This document shows, piece by piece, positions 12,651-24,748 of a stretch of 64,000 nucleotides of DNA. How positions within the stretch are numbered: position 1 is the stretch's first letter; each line of letters begins with the position of its first letter. Location of the stretch: the NCBI RefSeq assembly GCF_036850765.1, contig NC_089490.1, forward strand, positions 124,896,522 through 124,960,521. Reading direction: 5' to 3'. A program made the translations under genes and the position numbers. The DNA is from Saccopteryx bilineata. Its lineage: Eukaryota > Chordata > Mammalia > Chiroptera > Emballonuridae. The notes below the pieces were generated by a model. It was not told the DNA's origin. It did no database searches and saw nothing but the letters and a program-made list of their open reading frames with translations.

Positions 12651-15113
12651 AGAGTGAAAGGTTCTAAAGAGATCGAAACAGTTATCAAAAAGCTTCCAAA
12701 AAACAAAACTCCTGGACCCAATGGCTTCACTGGTGAATTCTACCAAATATTCAAAGAACAATTAACTCCTATTCTTCTCAAGATATTTCAAAAAATTCAA
12801 GAGGAAGGGACACTTCCAAGTTCCTTTTATGAGATGAGCATAATTCTGATTCCAAAACCAGGCAAAGACAACATGAAGAAAAAAATTATGGGCCAATATT
12901 TCTGATGAATTTAGATGCTAAAATCCTCAACAAAATATTAGCAAACCGGATCCAGCAATACATGAAAAAAATTATACATCATGATCAAGTGGGATTTATT
13001 CTGGGGAGGCAAGGATGGCACAACATTTGTAAATCAATTAATGTGACTTACTACATAAACAAAAGAAAGGAGAAAAACCACATGATAATTTCAATAGATG
13101 CAGAAAAAGCATTTAATAAAATCCAGCACCCATTTATGATCAAAATTCTTAGCAAAGTGGAAATACAGGGAACATATCTCAACATGATAAAGGCCATCTA
13201 TGACAAACCCACAGCCAACATTATAATTAATGGACAAAAATTAAAAGCAATTCCCCTAAAATCAGGAACAAGGGAGGGGTGTCCCCTTCACCCACTCTTA
13301 TTCAACATAGTTCTGGAAGTCCTAGCTACAGAAATCAGACAAGAAGAAGAAATAAAAGGCATCCAAATTGGAAAAGAAGAAGTAAAACTATCATTATTTG
13401 CAGATGATATGATACTATATATAGAAAACCCTAAACTCTCAGTCAAAAAACTACTGGACCTAATAAACAAATTCAGCAAAGTGGTAGGATATAAAATTAA
13501 TAGACAGAAATCATAGGCATTTTTATACATGAACAATGAACTGTCAGAAAGAGAAATTAAGGAAACAATTCCTTTCACTATTACAACAAGAAAAGTAAAG
13601 TACCTAGGAGTAAATTTAACCAAAGAGGTTAAAGACTTGTACTCAGAAAATTATAAAACATTGATAAAAGAAATCAAGAAAGATACAAACAAGTGGAGGC
13701 ATACACTATACTCATGGTTAGGAAGAATAAACATAATTAAAATGTCTATATTACCCAAAGTAATTTATAAATTCAATGCAATACTGATTAAAATACCAAT
13801 GAGATACTTCAAAGATATAGAACACATATTCCAAAAATTTATGTGGAACCAAAAAAGAACACGAATAACCTCAGTAATCTTAAAAAAGAAGAATAAAGTG
13901 GGAGGTATCACACTTCCTGATATCAAGTTTTACTACAAGGCCATTGTACTCAAAACAGCTTGGTACTGGCATAAGAACAGGCATATAGATCAATGGAACA
14001 GAACAGAGAACTCAGAAATAAACCCACATCTTTATGGACAATTGATATTTGACAAAGGAGGTAAGAGTATACAGTGGAGTAAAGACAGTCTCTTTAACAA
14101 ATTGTGTTGGGAAAACTGGACAGCTACCTGCAAAAAAATGAAACTAGACCACCAACTTTCACCATGCACAAAAATAAACTCAAAATGGATAAAGGACTTA
14201 AATGTAAATCGTGAAACCATAAGCACCCTAGAAGAAAACTTAGGCAGTAAGCTCACCGACATCTATTGCAGCAATGTCTTTGCTGAATTATTCCACAGGC
14301 AAATAAAATAAAAGACAGGATAAACAAATGAGACTATATCAAACTAAAAAGCTTTTGCACAGCTATAGACAATATGACCAGAATAAAAAGACAAACTACA
14401 CAATGGGAGAACATATTTGACAATACATCTGATAAGGGATTAATGACCATAATTTATATAGAACTTGTAAAACTCAACACCAGGAAGACAAGCAATCCAA
14501 TCAAAAAATGGGCACAAGAAATGAATAGACACTTCTCCAAAGAGGACATACAGATGGCCAATAGACAAAAGAAATAATGTTCAATATCACTAATCATTAG
14601 AGAAATACAAATTAAAACCACAATGAGATACCACCTCACATCAGTCAGAATGGCGCTCATTGACAAAACAACACACGATACGTGCTGGCAAGGATGTGGA
14701 GAAAGGGGAACCCTCCTGCACTGCTGGTGGGAATGCAGACTGGTGTAACCACTGTGGAAAACAGTATGGAGATTCCTCAAAAAACTAAAAATGAACTGCC
14801 TTTTGACCTGGCCATCCCACTTTTATGAATATATCCTAATAATATCAAATCACTGATTCAAAAGAAGAAATGCACCCCCACATTTATGGCAGCATTGTTT
14901 ACAATATCCAAGATCTGGAAACAGCCCAAGTGTCCGTCAGTGTTCAAGTGGATTAAAGAGCTGTGGTACATATATACAATGGAATACTATGGGGCTATGA
15001 AAAAGATGGAAATATTACCTTTTGCAACAATATGGAGGGACCTGGAAACTATTATGTTGAGTGAAATAAGCCAGGCAGAGAAAGAAAAATATCATATGAC
15101 CTCACTCATTTAA
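12651..15113 (+). pseudogene. L1 ORF2 piece (reverse transcriptase and C-terminus)
   Basis: Three linked frames cover the reverse transcriptase. 12654-12905 has [19 protein letters not shown]. 12905-13516 has [27 protein letters not shown], the palm motif [15 protein letters not shown] and the catalytic FADDMILY box. 13529-14311 has the thumb and downstream region. Remnants of the cysteine-rich C-terminus run to 15113. A frameshift at about 12905, a stop at 13514 and several later breaks show it is dead. It once encoded the L1 endonuclease/reverse transcriptase that copies L1 RNA at the target site. Compared with the ORF2 at 48194 it is visibly older. Confidence 0.9.
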
Positions 15114-15369
15114 GGAATCCAAGGAATAATGAGAACTGAGGAATGAAATTTAGACAGAGGAGAGATCAAAGGGACCAGAGGAGAAGAGGACAGAGGGAAA
15201 GGGAATGATAGGATGGGATAAACCTGAAGGGAACGGGGGAGGATGCTGTAGGGAGGGGGGCAAGGGAGATGTTGAGAGGAATAGAGGGGAGGGGAGATAC
15301 ATTCGGGGTGACCCTAGAATCTATGTAAACACAATTAATTAAATAAAAATAAAATAAAACACGTGTCTG

Positions 15370-16020
15370 CTTCCACCTGCGCTTTAGCAGCTTCATCTGT
15401 GTGCCCTCAGGGAAGTCAACCATGGCCTCTGCGGAGACAGAGGCTGAGAAGCTGCACAATCCAGTAGAAAGCATCGGCAGGAAAATCTGAGCCATCCACA
15501 GGAGGGAAGAGCTTTCAGATCCAATGCAACAGATTATCAAGTACCGGTCTAATAGCTTTGATTGTCCACAGATGAACACCAGGAAAGATCTGGAAGAGGT
15601 ACTGAGGAAAATGACTGCTGCTTATGTTCCTCACCCGTCATTCCCTTCTCGGGTTCTGAGAACAATGACGCCTTCAGCTCCTGAAACAGTGTCGCCCAGA
15701 ACCCCATCCATCTGTCATCCCAGCTCCCCTGAGAGTGCAGTATGCCCTTTGAGCCTCCACGTCCTGAAAACAAGCCAAACCAAGATCACAGAGCTCCCAG
15801 GATTATGTACCATTGGTATCACAGTTCAGAAAGGCACTGCCCTTCTCTAACAAGTCTTTCAATAACTATAGTAATGAAAGTCACTTCAGTACCTTAACAC
15901 TTGATTCCACCTCTGATCAAAACTCTGAAATTGTTACTCCTCAGGATTCGGTAGGGAAAAAAGTGGTTTTGGATCAATGATGGTAAATATAATCTTTTAA
16001 TGTTCTTTCAATAAAGCAAT
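15370..16020 (+). pseudogene. Processed pseudogene of unidentified parent
   Basis: A start-like ATG at 15422 (MASAETEAEKLHNPVES...) opens a frame with a TGA at 15488. The same frame then runs open to 15850 with coding-like text (RKDLEEVLRKMTAAYVPHPS, then a Ser/Pro-rich segment). Coding-like sequence continues in another frame (FNNYSNESHFSTLTLDSTSD) to about 15980, and AATAAA lies at 16010. No introns and a single decayed message-like unit suggest retroposition. I could not name the parent. The L1 at 11812 inserted directly upstream, and the pre-insertion sequence would continue leftwards to about 11700. Start and end borders are approximate. Confidence 0.5.
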
Positions 16021-16526
16021 AAGCATATCACTTCCAGAATACCTGAACTAAAAAATAATAAATGCCCAATCCACATTATTAAAGCTTAGATGGGAGCATC
16101 CATCTTTACATTTTTAAGTGGTTTATTTATTTTTTTGGTCTTACAAGAAAATTTTTTTATATAAAATACAAGTATTTTCTCTGATTTGAACTAAAAACTT
16201 GATAGAATTTCTGGATTGTATTTGTAAGCATAATCATTGCTATTTCTCTGTTGTCCTGAAAATAAACTTTCTCTGGCACAAATGAAAATGCCATGATGGG
16301 ACTACATAGGTACAGGGTAGTTAAACTTCACAGAGTTGTCAGGTGCCTTGCTGAAAACTATCATTTCAGCAAAATTTCTTTGTGTGTAAAGGTAAAACAT
16401 GTAAAAAGAAAATGTGGATTACAAGTACAGCCTATAACTCAGGCCAGGGAGAATGTAAAATTTGCAGGCCATATTCAGTTGGAATTTTGGGAACTCTTAG
16501 GGGATTGCTTGCAGAGTCCCGTGGAT

Positions 16527-16822
16527 CAGTGGTCCCTAACCTTTTTTGGGCCACGGACTGGTTTAATGTCAGAAAATATTTTCACGGACTGACATTTCAC
16601 TGGACGGATAAAATGTATCACGTGACTGAGACAAGCGTCAAGAGTGAGTCTTAGACGGATGTAACAGAGGGAATCTGTCATTTTTTAAAAAATAAAACAT
16701 TGTTCAGACTTAAATATAAATAAAACAAAAATAATGTAAGTTATTTATTCTTTCTCTGCGGACCGGTACCAAATGGTCCACGGACCGGTACCAGTCCGTG
16801 GCCCGGGGGTTGGGGACCACTG
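16527..16822. mobile_element. hAT MITE, 296 bp
   Basis: The termini cagtggtccctaaccttttttggg and '...gttggggaccactg' are inverted repeats of about 15 bp. The flanks ccgtggat and ctgtagat match at 6 of 8. The interior is non-coding and carries the repeated 'ggaccggtacca' motif near the right end. Confidence 0.85.
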
Positions 16823-17207
16823 CTGTAGATGACAGGCACTGACAACCAAAACAGTATAAATGACACATTCTGTTCAGCTAAGTTTCTGCTTTCCCTCCAC
16901 TTTTTCATTTGTTAAGCTACTTACTTTCTCACGGAGTACTTTTAATACTATGGGGCAAAAAAATAAAAAAACTCATTACCCTCTCCTTCATCTCTGCTTT
17001 TTTCCTACTTTTATAGAACGTATAAATTTAAAAAAAAAAGAATAGTAAACCTTTCAAGATCACCTTTTTGCTTGGTCTATTTAAGTAACCAGTATTGTAT
17101 GCTGCTTTTTATTAAAAATATTTTTTTAATTAAAATTAAAACAAAAATAATTACCCATTGTAGTTCAGAAAAGCATTTCTGGATTTGCAGACTTTTTCTT
17201 CTAATAG

Positions 17208-17321
17208 GATGGAATCTAGGGGCTGATGACGGCAAGGAAGATGGAACCTGCAGCATTAGCAGGACCTGTGAGGAAGAGTTCTTCACGAGTGTTTTCCATG
17301 CATGTGACACAAAATGTAGAG
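17208..17321 (+). CDS. Exon 1 seen of a KASH5-like EF-hand/coiled-coil gene
   Basis: This 114-nt exon is bounded by a pyrimidine tract plus AG (ctttttcttctaatag) and a donor GAG|gtaagt. In the only open phase (2 nt, 37 codons, 1 nt) it reads ...EEEFFTSVFHACDTKCRG, which resembles the start of the EF-hand-like segment of KASH5-type LINC/dynein-adaptor proteins (hydrophobic, F-x-A-C-D pattern). It ends in phase 1 and joins in frame either to the damaged exon at 24551 or directly to the exon at 27782. A start codon and promoter must lie upstream and were not identified. Family assignment rests on my reading of pattern similarity across all five exons. The gene could be a paralogue such as an LRMP/IRAG2-type protein rather than KASH5 itself. 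Confidence 0.5.
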
Positions 17322-18003
17322 GTAAGTTGAAACTTACCTGCTCAAGTATGGTATCCATCAAGTCATTGTTCTTTCTATGGTAAGATAAAGGGAACTAGTT
17401 TATATGTGGTGATCTGTGGACCAGTGTCTACACACATGGTGGATGCAATCTAATTTGGGAGTCAGGATGGCTGTTTAGGTGTTGGTTATTTCTTTATTCT
17501 TTCTCTGTACCTATTTTGCATGTTTTACCAGTGTCTTGAATAATTTTATTGAACTTATCAAATGATTTATGAATTCAAGTCATTGATCGGAACTACTGAC
17601 ATGTCATAGGTGTTGCCACAGAAGAAATATATACTTCAAGTTGTATAAAACCACATACATGTTTAGCTCAAAATTTTATTTTTAGATTTTCACTTCTGCT
17701 TTTTTTGAGAGGTGTTCTTTTTAAAATTTCCACAAGTAATTTTTAGTACATAAATGATTCATACTAGTTATAAAACAATTAACAGTATGTAGATGAGCAA
17801 AAAGAAGAAAAAAAATCTGTCAGTAATCTTGCTCTCCTGAGTAACCATTGTTAGTGATTTGTTCTATAACCTTCAACAATTTCCTTGTCAATATGATATT
17901 ATTTTATTTGGATAATATATATATATATATAATGTATATATATAAATTTTAGAACATTTTAAACTTATAAAAAAGTAGAGAGAATCATATGATGTATGCT
18001 TAT

Positions 18004-18950
18004 AGCCCTGGCAGATAACTTGGTTGGTTAGTATCATCCTGATACACAAAGGTTGCTGGTTGTGTTATAAAGTACCCAATCCTCAATTCTGCGGTTTTTT
18101 GTAAAGACACCAAGTCCAGATGAGTTTTGAAGAGTTTTATTAAAGGAGGAAATTTATTAAATATGTCGGCCACATATATCTTACATGGGGCAGCAGTCCC
18201 AAATCGTGTGTATGATTAATATTCTAGGGGCTGGTTATATACCCTTAATTATACATGGGCAGGGACAAAGCCTGACATCAAGGCATAAGCGGCATAAGCT
18301 TATAACCTTTGTTTTCACCTATACAGGTTTGGGAAAAGGATGAAGGGGGGATGGGACACAATTCATTAGCAAGTTTATAACATTTGTCTATAGGATTCAT
18401 AAAAAACATTTCTACACATTAAAACTTACAAGGTAACACAATAGTAAAAATGTCACTCTACATATTATAAGATATTCCTATATTTTCTAGTGTTCACCTG
18501 TCATGCCTTTGTTCAGAGATATATACATTAACTACACGCTTTCAGGAGTGTAGGGGTAGTTTCCATGGGGACAAATGCCTGTAAATGGCCCATCAATATG
18601 AGATAAGGTTTAATTTAATCTTTTCTCTTCCTGCACCTGGCTAGCTAGTCACTCACTTCCTCACAGGTGTGGGGGGAGGTCAGAGAATCCAACTCTCCTT
18701 CCCCTCTGCATTTACAATACAATGCCATCAGCCATCCTGGTTTTATGCTAATCACACAAGCATAGAAATCCCATCTACAAAATCTCTTGCTCTAGCCCAA
18801 ATTAATAAAACATTCTTTAAGCTTCCTAAAATATTAATATTAATTCTGTAACTTTTGATACCTTACAACAGTTCGAACCCCAATCAGGACACACACAGAA
18901 ATATTGATGTTTTTGTCCTTCTCTCTCTCTCTAAAATCAATTTTAAACAT
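18004..18950 (+). mobile_element. Ves SINE split by an LTR
   Basis: The head at 18004-18062 (agccctggcagataacttggttgg... ggttgctggttg) and the remainder at 18871-18950 (gttcgaaccccaatcagg... CT tail, aaaatcaatttt) join into one Ves SINE. The LTR at 18063-18870 landed inside the B-box-like segment. Confidence 0.85.
18063..18870 (-). mobile_element. Solo LTR, family C (TGTTGTAAGGTACC ends)
   Basis: An 808-bp LTR bounded by tgttataaagtacc and ggtaccttacaaca-type inverted termini. The second copy at 37079-39192 shares internal text ('aagtccagatgagtttt', 'cacatatatcttacatggggcag', 'ggttatatacccttaattatacat'). An AATAAA lies on the minus strand near 18140, setting orientation. The flanks gttg and gttc agree at 3 of 4, suggesting a 4-bp duplication. 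Confidence 0.85.
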
Positions 18951-20369
18951 TTAAAATAACACCCTTCTTTATGTGTCATAACCAATTGTCTCATTTGTAA
19001 CGCCACCCATTTCTTTCTCCATTCTGAATTATCTTGAGACAAATTCAAAACATTTATAATATTTTATCTGTAAATATTTCAATACATATTCCTAAAAGAT
19101 AGACTGATTTCCAACACAAGTACCATGTTATTATGACTAAAAATGTAACAATTTCTTAATATCAAATATCTTGTCAATATTAAAAAGTTCTCGTTTGTGT
19201 GAGAAATCTATTTTTTTAAATAGTTTAATTGTTCAAATCAATATCCAAGAAAGATTTGTTCATAGCAATTAGTTGTCTGGCTCATATCTACGCTCCCTTT
19301 CCATCTCTTTTATTTATTGTATTTTAAGTTATCAGTGAAACTGGGTCTTTTATCTCTGAGTTTTCCTCAATCTGTATTTTGGTGATTGTGTGACTATAGA
19401 CACACTTAACCTGTTTCTCTGTCCCCTGTATTTAGAGGTTTAATCAGATAAAACTTTGGTTTACTTGTTATTTTGATAAGAATTCTACATAGGTGTGTTA
19501 CATATTTTTATCAGAAGGCAAAACTATTAATGCTGAAGGCTTACATCTCTCTTTCATTGGCTGTAGCAAATGGTGATATTCTAGCATTCCCTCCTAATTT
19601 ATCAGCTACAATGGTCTATAAGAGAAACTCCACCCTGCTTCATCAACTATTTAGCTGTCCTGAGTCTTGTTTCCCAAAGGAGAAGCAGAATAAAGTTTGG
19701 TTATCTTTCTGATCAATTGAGTGTAAGTTGTGGCTTTTTGTGTTTTGGGTTTTTTTGGGGGTTTTTTACCCCCTAAGTACATCAGTGTGTATTTCCTATA
19801 AACAAGGACCTTTGCTTGCATGACCATGGAACAATGATCAAAATCAGCACATTTAACATTGATATAATACCATAATCTAATTCAAAATTTTATATTCAAA
19901 TTTTGCCAACTTGTCCCAAGAATGTACTTTATTGCCTTTATGTTTCCTGGTCCAAGATCCAATTCAGAATCACTTCTTGTATCTAGTTGTCACATATCTT
20001 TAGTTTTCTTACATCTGGAACAGTTCCTCAGGTTCCTCATCTATGACCTTAAAAACTTTCAAGAGTATAGGCCAGTTACTCTGTAGAATGCTTGATATTT
20101 CCTCTTGATTATTCAGGTTATACAGTTTCACAGACAGTACAGAGTGATGATGTGTTCTCAGTACAATATATAAGGATTTTTAACTTTGATTACTTGATTA
20201 GTGTGGTGTCTGCTGTTTTCCCATTTTCTTCCTTGGTAATTAGTATGTAATTTATGGGAGGATACTTTGAGTCTATGTAAATATTCTATTCTTCATCAAA
20301 CTTTCACTCACTAGTTTTAGCATCTGTGACAGTGTGATTTATAAATAAGAAATATATATTTGTTTTTTG

Positions 20370-21130
20370 TCTCATTTCTAACAGAGAGCTCCTAAAGCAT
20401 TAGAATTTCCTAAGTTATGAGAGCAATAAAGCTGTGTTCTTATATTAATGAGGTAACTTTTAGACCCCCTAAAAGAGTGGAGGCTGGTTGCCAGAGGAAC
20501 CAATCAACCCCATGATTAGAGGGTTGGAACTTTCAGTCTCACCCTGCTGACCTCTAGCAGAGGGGAGGGAGTGGAGATTGAGATCAGTCACCCATGGCCA
20601 ATGATGTTATCAATCACAACCTTGTAATGAAACCTCTATAGAAACCCAAAAGGAGAGGTTTCTGAGGGCGTCCATGTTGGTGAACAAACACATGGAGACT
20701 TGGAAAGAGTGGTGAGCCAGGGAGAACACGAAGTTCCATGCCCTTTCCCCATACCTAACCCTTTAAGAGCCATCCTTCCATCTGGCTTTTATAGTAACTG
20801 GTGATCCAGTAAATAAAATGTTTCTGAGTTATGTGAGCCACTCTAGCAAGTTAATTAATTGAACCTTAGGAGGAGGTTGTTAAACCTCCAGTCTGTATCT
20901 GGTTGGTCAGAGGCCCAGGTGACAACTTGGACTTGTGATTGAAATCCGAAGGTGGAGGGTTAGTCTTTTATAAGTGAGCCATTAACTTGTGGGATTTGAT
21001 ACCAGGTAGGTAGTGTCATAATTGAGTTAAATTGTAGGACATCTAGCTAGTACCAAGAATTGCTTGAATGTGATTAGGTGTGGGGGGGACCCCACACATT
21101 GGAATTGGTGGTCAGAAACATAACATCCAT
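20370..21130 (+). mobile_element. Ancient mammalian LTR, family unassigned
   Basis: A roughly 760-bp non-coding block in the style of old ERVL/MaLR-age LTRs: 'gagcaataaagctgtgttcttatattaatgagg', 'caatcacaaccttgtaatgaaacctc', 'gagccactctagcaag' and 'ggtgacaacttggacttg'. It interrupts the L1M. The exact family and borders cannot be settled by eye. Confidence 0.6.
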
Positions 21131-21138
21131 TGAGCCCT

Positions 21139-21305
21139 TGACAGGTAGCTGAGTTGTTTAGAGCATTATCTGGATACACCAAGGTTGCAGGTTCGATATC
21201 AGGTCAGGGTACATAAAGAATCAACCAATGAGTGCATAAATAAGTGGGAGAACAAATCAATGTTTCTCTCTCTCTCTCCCTTCTTCTCCCTCTAAAATCA
21301 ATAAC
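21139..21305 (+). mobile_element. Ves SINE
   Basis: tRNA-like head with 'caaggttgcaggttcgatatcaggtcagggtac', then 'aagaatcaaccaatgagtgcataaataagtgg', 'aacaaatcaatgtttctctctctctc' and 'aaaatcaataa'. This is the full Ves layout. Confidence 0.9.
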
Positions 21306-22074
21306 ATTCATTGATATTTATTGCATGATTAATTATTACTATGATGGTTGCCAAATAAAAAGTTTTCTATCTCTATCATTCTTTTTATATTTATTACTTA
21401 ATCTACCAACAAGGTTTACCTTCTCCAAAATTAATGAATTACTATCACTATGAATTTCCAGATTCCTCTTACAGTCAATGGTTTATAATCTGTTATGATC
21501 ATTATTTATTTTGATGCTCAGACTGTTCCAGAGTTGGCCAACAGGATATAGTCTAAATTTAAGCTGGCTCATATGTTTATTTGGTATGTTCCCATATTTT
21601 TATAAGCATTTTATTACTTCTTGGTACAAGCAGATGTCCTAGGTACAACACTGTTGACATATCCCCATCATCGTTTTCCTTGGAAAAGAAATTTCTAGGC
21701 TTATCTTGTACATGTCCTGCCCCAACTTTGGAATCACCTATTTCTTTAAGAATACATGGCTTCTTTTTCATGGAAAATAATACAGAGATAACAATTTTGG
21801 GGGGAGGAATGGTAATTGTTTCTAGGCCTTTTCAGTGGTTAGACCTAAGAAGTACTTAATTTCTTTGCAGACAAAATACATTGAGTTGGTCACTTTTCTT
21901 TCAAAGAAAAATCAGCACTTTGGAGGTATACTTATTTTTTCTATATCTGTATCTTCTTTATTGCCCAGAGAAAATTCTGGTTCTCAGTTATACCTCTATA
22001 CATGTTTATTTGCTTTATTCTGCAATACAAACCCAATAGTTTCAGAATAATAATACCCAAACTACTTGTATAAT

Positions 22075-22610
22075 TTCTCTGTTGCTAAATTACCACAAAC
22101 TTGGTGACTTAAAACAGCACACAGTTATTGCCTAATAATTTCTGTAGATCAAGAGTCTAGGCACAGCTAACCTGAGTCCCCTGCTAAGGAACTCACAATG
22201 CTACAATCAAGATGTCTGCCAGGTCATCCATATCATTTGTGGCTCCATGGAGAATGACCTGCTTTTGATGGCAGGACTTAGTTTCTTGAGCTGTAGAACT
22301 GAGGGCTTCAGATCCTTGCTGCTGTCAGCTGGAGGGCCTTTCTTGCCAGTTGGGTGTCTCAACTGAGGCAGCCCATAACTAGCAGTTTGCTTCTTCAAAG
22401 CCAGCCAGGGAGTGACTCCCGCAACACACTGCAGTCTTATGTAACTTAATCTATGATCACATGCACACATATGCCATCACCTTTGCCATGTTCTACCAGT
22501 TAGAAGGAAGTCACAGATCATGCCAACACTCATGGCGAGGAGATGACACAAGGGTGTAAACATCAGGAGGCAGAATGAAAAGGGACACTTTAGAGTCTGC
22601 CCACCTCACC
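22075..22610 (+). mobile_element. Ancient LTR-like repeat (MaLR/ERVL age)
   Basis: 'gttgctaaattaccacaaacttggtgacttaaaacagcacacag', 'caagagtctaggcacagct', 'gaaggaagtcacagatcat' and '..aggaggcagaatgaaaagggacactttagagtctgcccacc' follow a well-known old mammalian repeat. The family name was not recalled with certainty and the orientation is tentative. Confidence 0.55.
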
Positions 22611-22649
22611 AGCGCAATGTGATCGCTGAAAATGGTTTAAGATTTTGTG

Positions 22650-22935
22650 GGTCATTTTCTTTTTTCTTAAGATATATACAACATGTTCCTTATGTATGTA
22701 CAGGAGTGTTTCCAGACTTATTCTGTAATTGCTTTTTCTCACTTAATAATTTTGAGTATGTTTCTGTGTCAACAGATTTTTTTTGTCTCCTATACATTTT
22801 GGGTAAAATATTTAATCAATCTGTCTCAATTGGATATTATTTTTTTCTCCATTATAAGTAGCATTGTAATGAACATTCTTGTAGTAAATGTTTCCATGCA
22901 CATTTAATTCTATTGCTAGGGTAAGTGGGCTTATT
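22650..22935 (+). mobile_element. L1M 3'-end-like fragment
   Basis: 'cttaataattttgagtatgtttctgtgtc' and 'attataagtagcattgtaatgaacattcttg' resemble the old L1M 3' region ('...aatgctgcaatgaacattcttgt'). It is weak and decayed. Confidence 0.45.
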
Positions 22936-23024
22936 TATTCCCAGAAGTCCTCTCTGTTTAGGTGGGTTTTAAGGAATAATTTCCCTGAAAAGAATAAGGA
23001 AGTTCTACTTAAGGAAGATGGGAA

Positions 23025-23500
23025 GTGTATAAGGGTTCTCCAGAGAAACAGAACCAATAGTGTATGTTGATTTGTACGTGTGTGTGTGATATATGTAAAG
23101 AGGTTAATAATAAGGAATTGACTCATATGATTATAAAGGCAGGCAAGCCCCAAGATCTGCATGATAAGCCAGCAAGGTGAAGAGCCATTGATGTTGTTCC
23201 AGTTCAAGTCCAAGGTCTCCCCAAGTGAGAGCCAGGAGAGCTGATGGTACAGTGTCTGTCCAAAGGCCTATAGGTTCTAGAACCAGGAAATCTAATGTTT
23301 CTGTTCAAGTCCAAAGGCAGGAAAAAAGCCTATGTTCCAGCTAGACCAGAGGCAGTTAGGCAGGAAGAATGATCTTTTTTGTTCTATCCATGCCCACCCC
23401 CATTAGGGACAGCAATCTGTGTTACTTAGTCTGCCAATTTAAGTGTTAATCTCATCCAGAAACACCCCCACAAAAACATCCAGAGTAAAACTTGACCAAA
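23025..23500 (+). mobile_element. Ancient interspersed repeat ('gggttctccagagaaacagaacc' type)
   Basis: The opening 'agggttctccagagaaacagaaccaatag', the internal 'aaggaattgactcatatgattataaaggc' and the closing 'ttaatctcatccagaaacaccc' belong to a common old mammalian repeat whose family I do not name. It is non-coding. Confidence 0.55.
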
Positions 23501-24239
23501 TCACCACGCGCCTCATGGCTTCGTCAGGTAGACATTTAAAAACTATCACAGAGGCCTTTCCAGTTTGAGGTTTGGTAAAGAAGGTTTGGAGTGTTAATGA
23601 AGGAAAATGAGAAAAAGATATTTTTGTTGGCTGTCCCACTCTCTTTCCAATTCTATTACAAATAAAGAATAAAAATTGTCTTATTAAATAATTGTATTAA
23701 CATTTTTCCTTTCCCAATATTTTCCATCAATGCCAAATGACATTTGCCATCAAATTAATACTTCCTTTAGAGTTATTCAGTTTTCTTTACAACTATCCCC
23801 TTCTCCTAATTACTAGACTTTTTTTATATCATGTTCGATACTTACCTATTTGAGAGAAGAAACTTCACTCTTGCCTACACCTTGTCAACCTTCCACTTAT
23901 TTGCTCCCCTCTCCCACATCCCTTCTCCTAAAGCAGATAGATAGTACCAAGCAGGTCTTATTAGAAGTAAAAGAGATGTCTTAAGCTTATTGGTGTGTCA
24001 ATTGTTAACAGTCTGGATGAGTTTAATTTCTGAATGTGATACTACGACTGACTATATCTAAAAAGGACTTCTCTACCCTGATTTTTCCCTTTTCCACCCC
24101 AAGGACTTACTTGAGACTGAAATTTTCTCTAGAGCAGAGGAAAAACTTCCTTCATTGAGTGCTTTTTAAGGAAAGAATAAGAGACAAAACTAAAGTCGCA
24201 TTTTGATCACCACCCACAACTGATTATTGATTACGTATA

Positions 24240-24420
24240 TAGTATTATCCAAATTTAAACTTCACAACAACTCTGTATGGGAGGTATCATTTCCATCTCA
24301 TAGATAAGGAAACTCAGGCTCAAAGAGACTAAATAATTTTCCCAGATCCACTCAGCTGGTACACCAGCTCCATTAGACTCCAACCAAAGGTGGTGCTCCT
24401 ACCACTCTATCATGTCAGCT
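24240..24420 (-). mobile_element. MIR fragment
   Basis: 'cttcacaacaactctgtatgggaggtatcat', 'aaggaaactcaggctcaaagagac' and 'ccaccactctat'-like text are the complement of the MIR 3' half and core. Confidence 0.75.
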
Positions 24421-24550
24421 CCACAGGACTGCCAGGGTTAACATGTTTCCAGGACCCAGAGGCCCTGAAAGAGTTAAGCACCTCACTTCTAGAAACTAAT
24501 CTTAGCCCATCTTTCAAAACCAATTTCCCTTTCTTCTTCCTAAGGCTCAG

Positions 24551-24748
24551 TGAAAATTGCCAAAATCATAGATTACTTTAGATAAGCAACTAGTCAAGAT
24601 TATGAAGAAGGTGGCTCTGAGGAGCTATGGAGCATGCTGGATCCAGAGAAGAAAGGCCTGCACGTGGATCTGGAACTTTCCACATTGTCATGAAATAATG
24701 GATGGTTGGCTGGAGAAACAAATGGTCATCAGCAGGAGGCATTTTCAG
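24551..24748 (+). pseudogene. Broken EF-hand exon of the KASH5-like gene
   Basis: After the acceptor 'ctaaggctcag', phase-1 reading gives VKIAKIIDYFR, then TAA (24583-24585), then ATSQDYEEGGSEELWSMLDP, EKKGLHVDLE. This is the expected helix-loop-helix order (…LLxYL…SxxLxxMLDPxxKGxxVDLE). Just after VDLE the frame is lost. A shift of one base restores FHIVMK, then a second TAA, then WMVGW. So one exon has two stops and an apparent 1-nt deletion. A candidate donor is CAG|gttgtt at 24748. The coding resemblance is still clear, so decay is fairly recent or the exon is skipped. Because the neighbouring exons join each other in phase, loss of this exon alone need not kill the message. Confidence 0.55.

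Larger units (their letters stand above)
11812..15355 (+). mobile_element. 5'-inverted, 5'-truncated L1
   Basis: A perfect 14-bp duplication aaaacacgtgtctg flanks it (11798-11811 and 15356-15369), and it ends in an A-rich (AAAAT)n tail. The left 840 bp (to about 12650) carries ORF2 endonuclease-end sequence on the minus strand. From about 12651 onward, reverse-transcriptase sequence runs on the plus strand. This is the signature of twin-priming during L1 integration. Both pieces come from the middle of ORF2, so the 5' UTR, ORF1 and the start of ORF2 are absent. It landed just upstream of the processed pseudogene at 15370. Confidence 0.92.
17940..22070 (+). mobile_element. Ancient L1M 3'-UTR, split by later insertions
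   Basis: Pieces at 17940-18003, about 18955-20365 and about 21310-22070 read in order as one old L1M 3' region. Phrases include 'aaaagtagagagaatcatatgatg', 'ccaatttagaatcact', 'gttgtcacatatctttagtttt', 'ctggaacagttcctcagg', 'actatgatggttgccaaat' and 'attatttattttgatgctcagactg'. It was interrupted by a Ves SINE (itself holding an LTR), an old LTR and a second Ves SINE. Confidence 0.75.
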
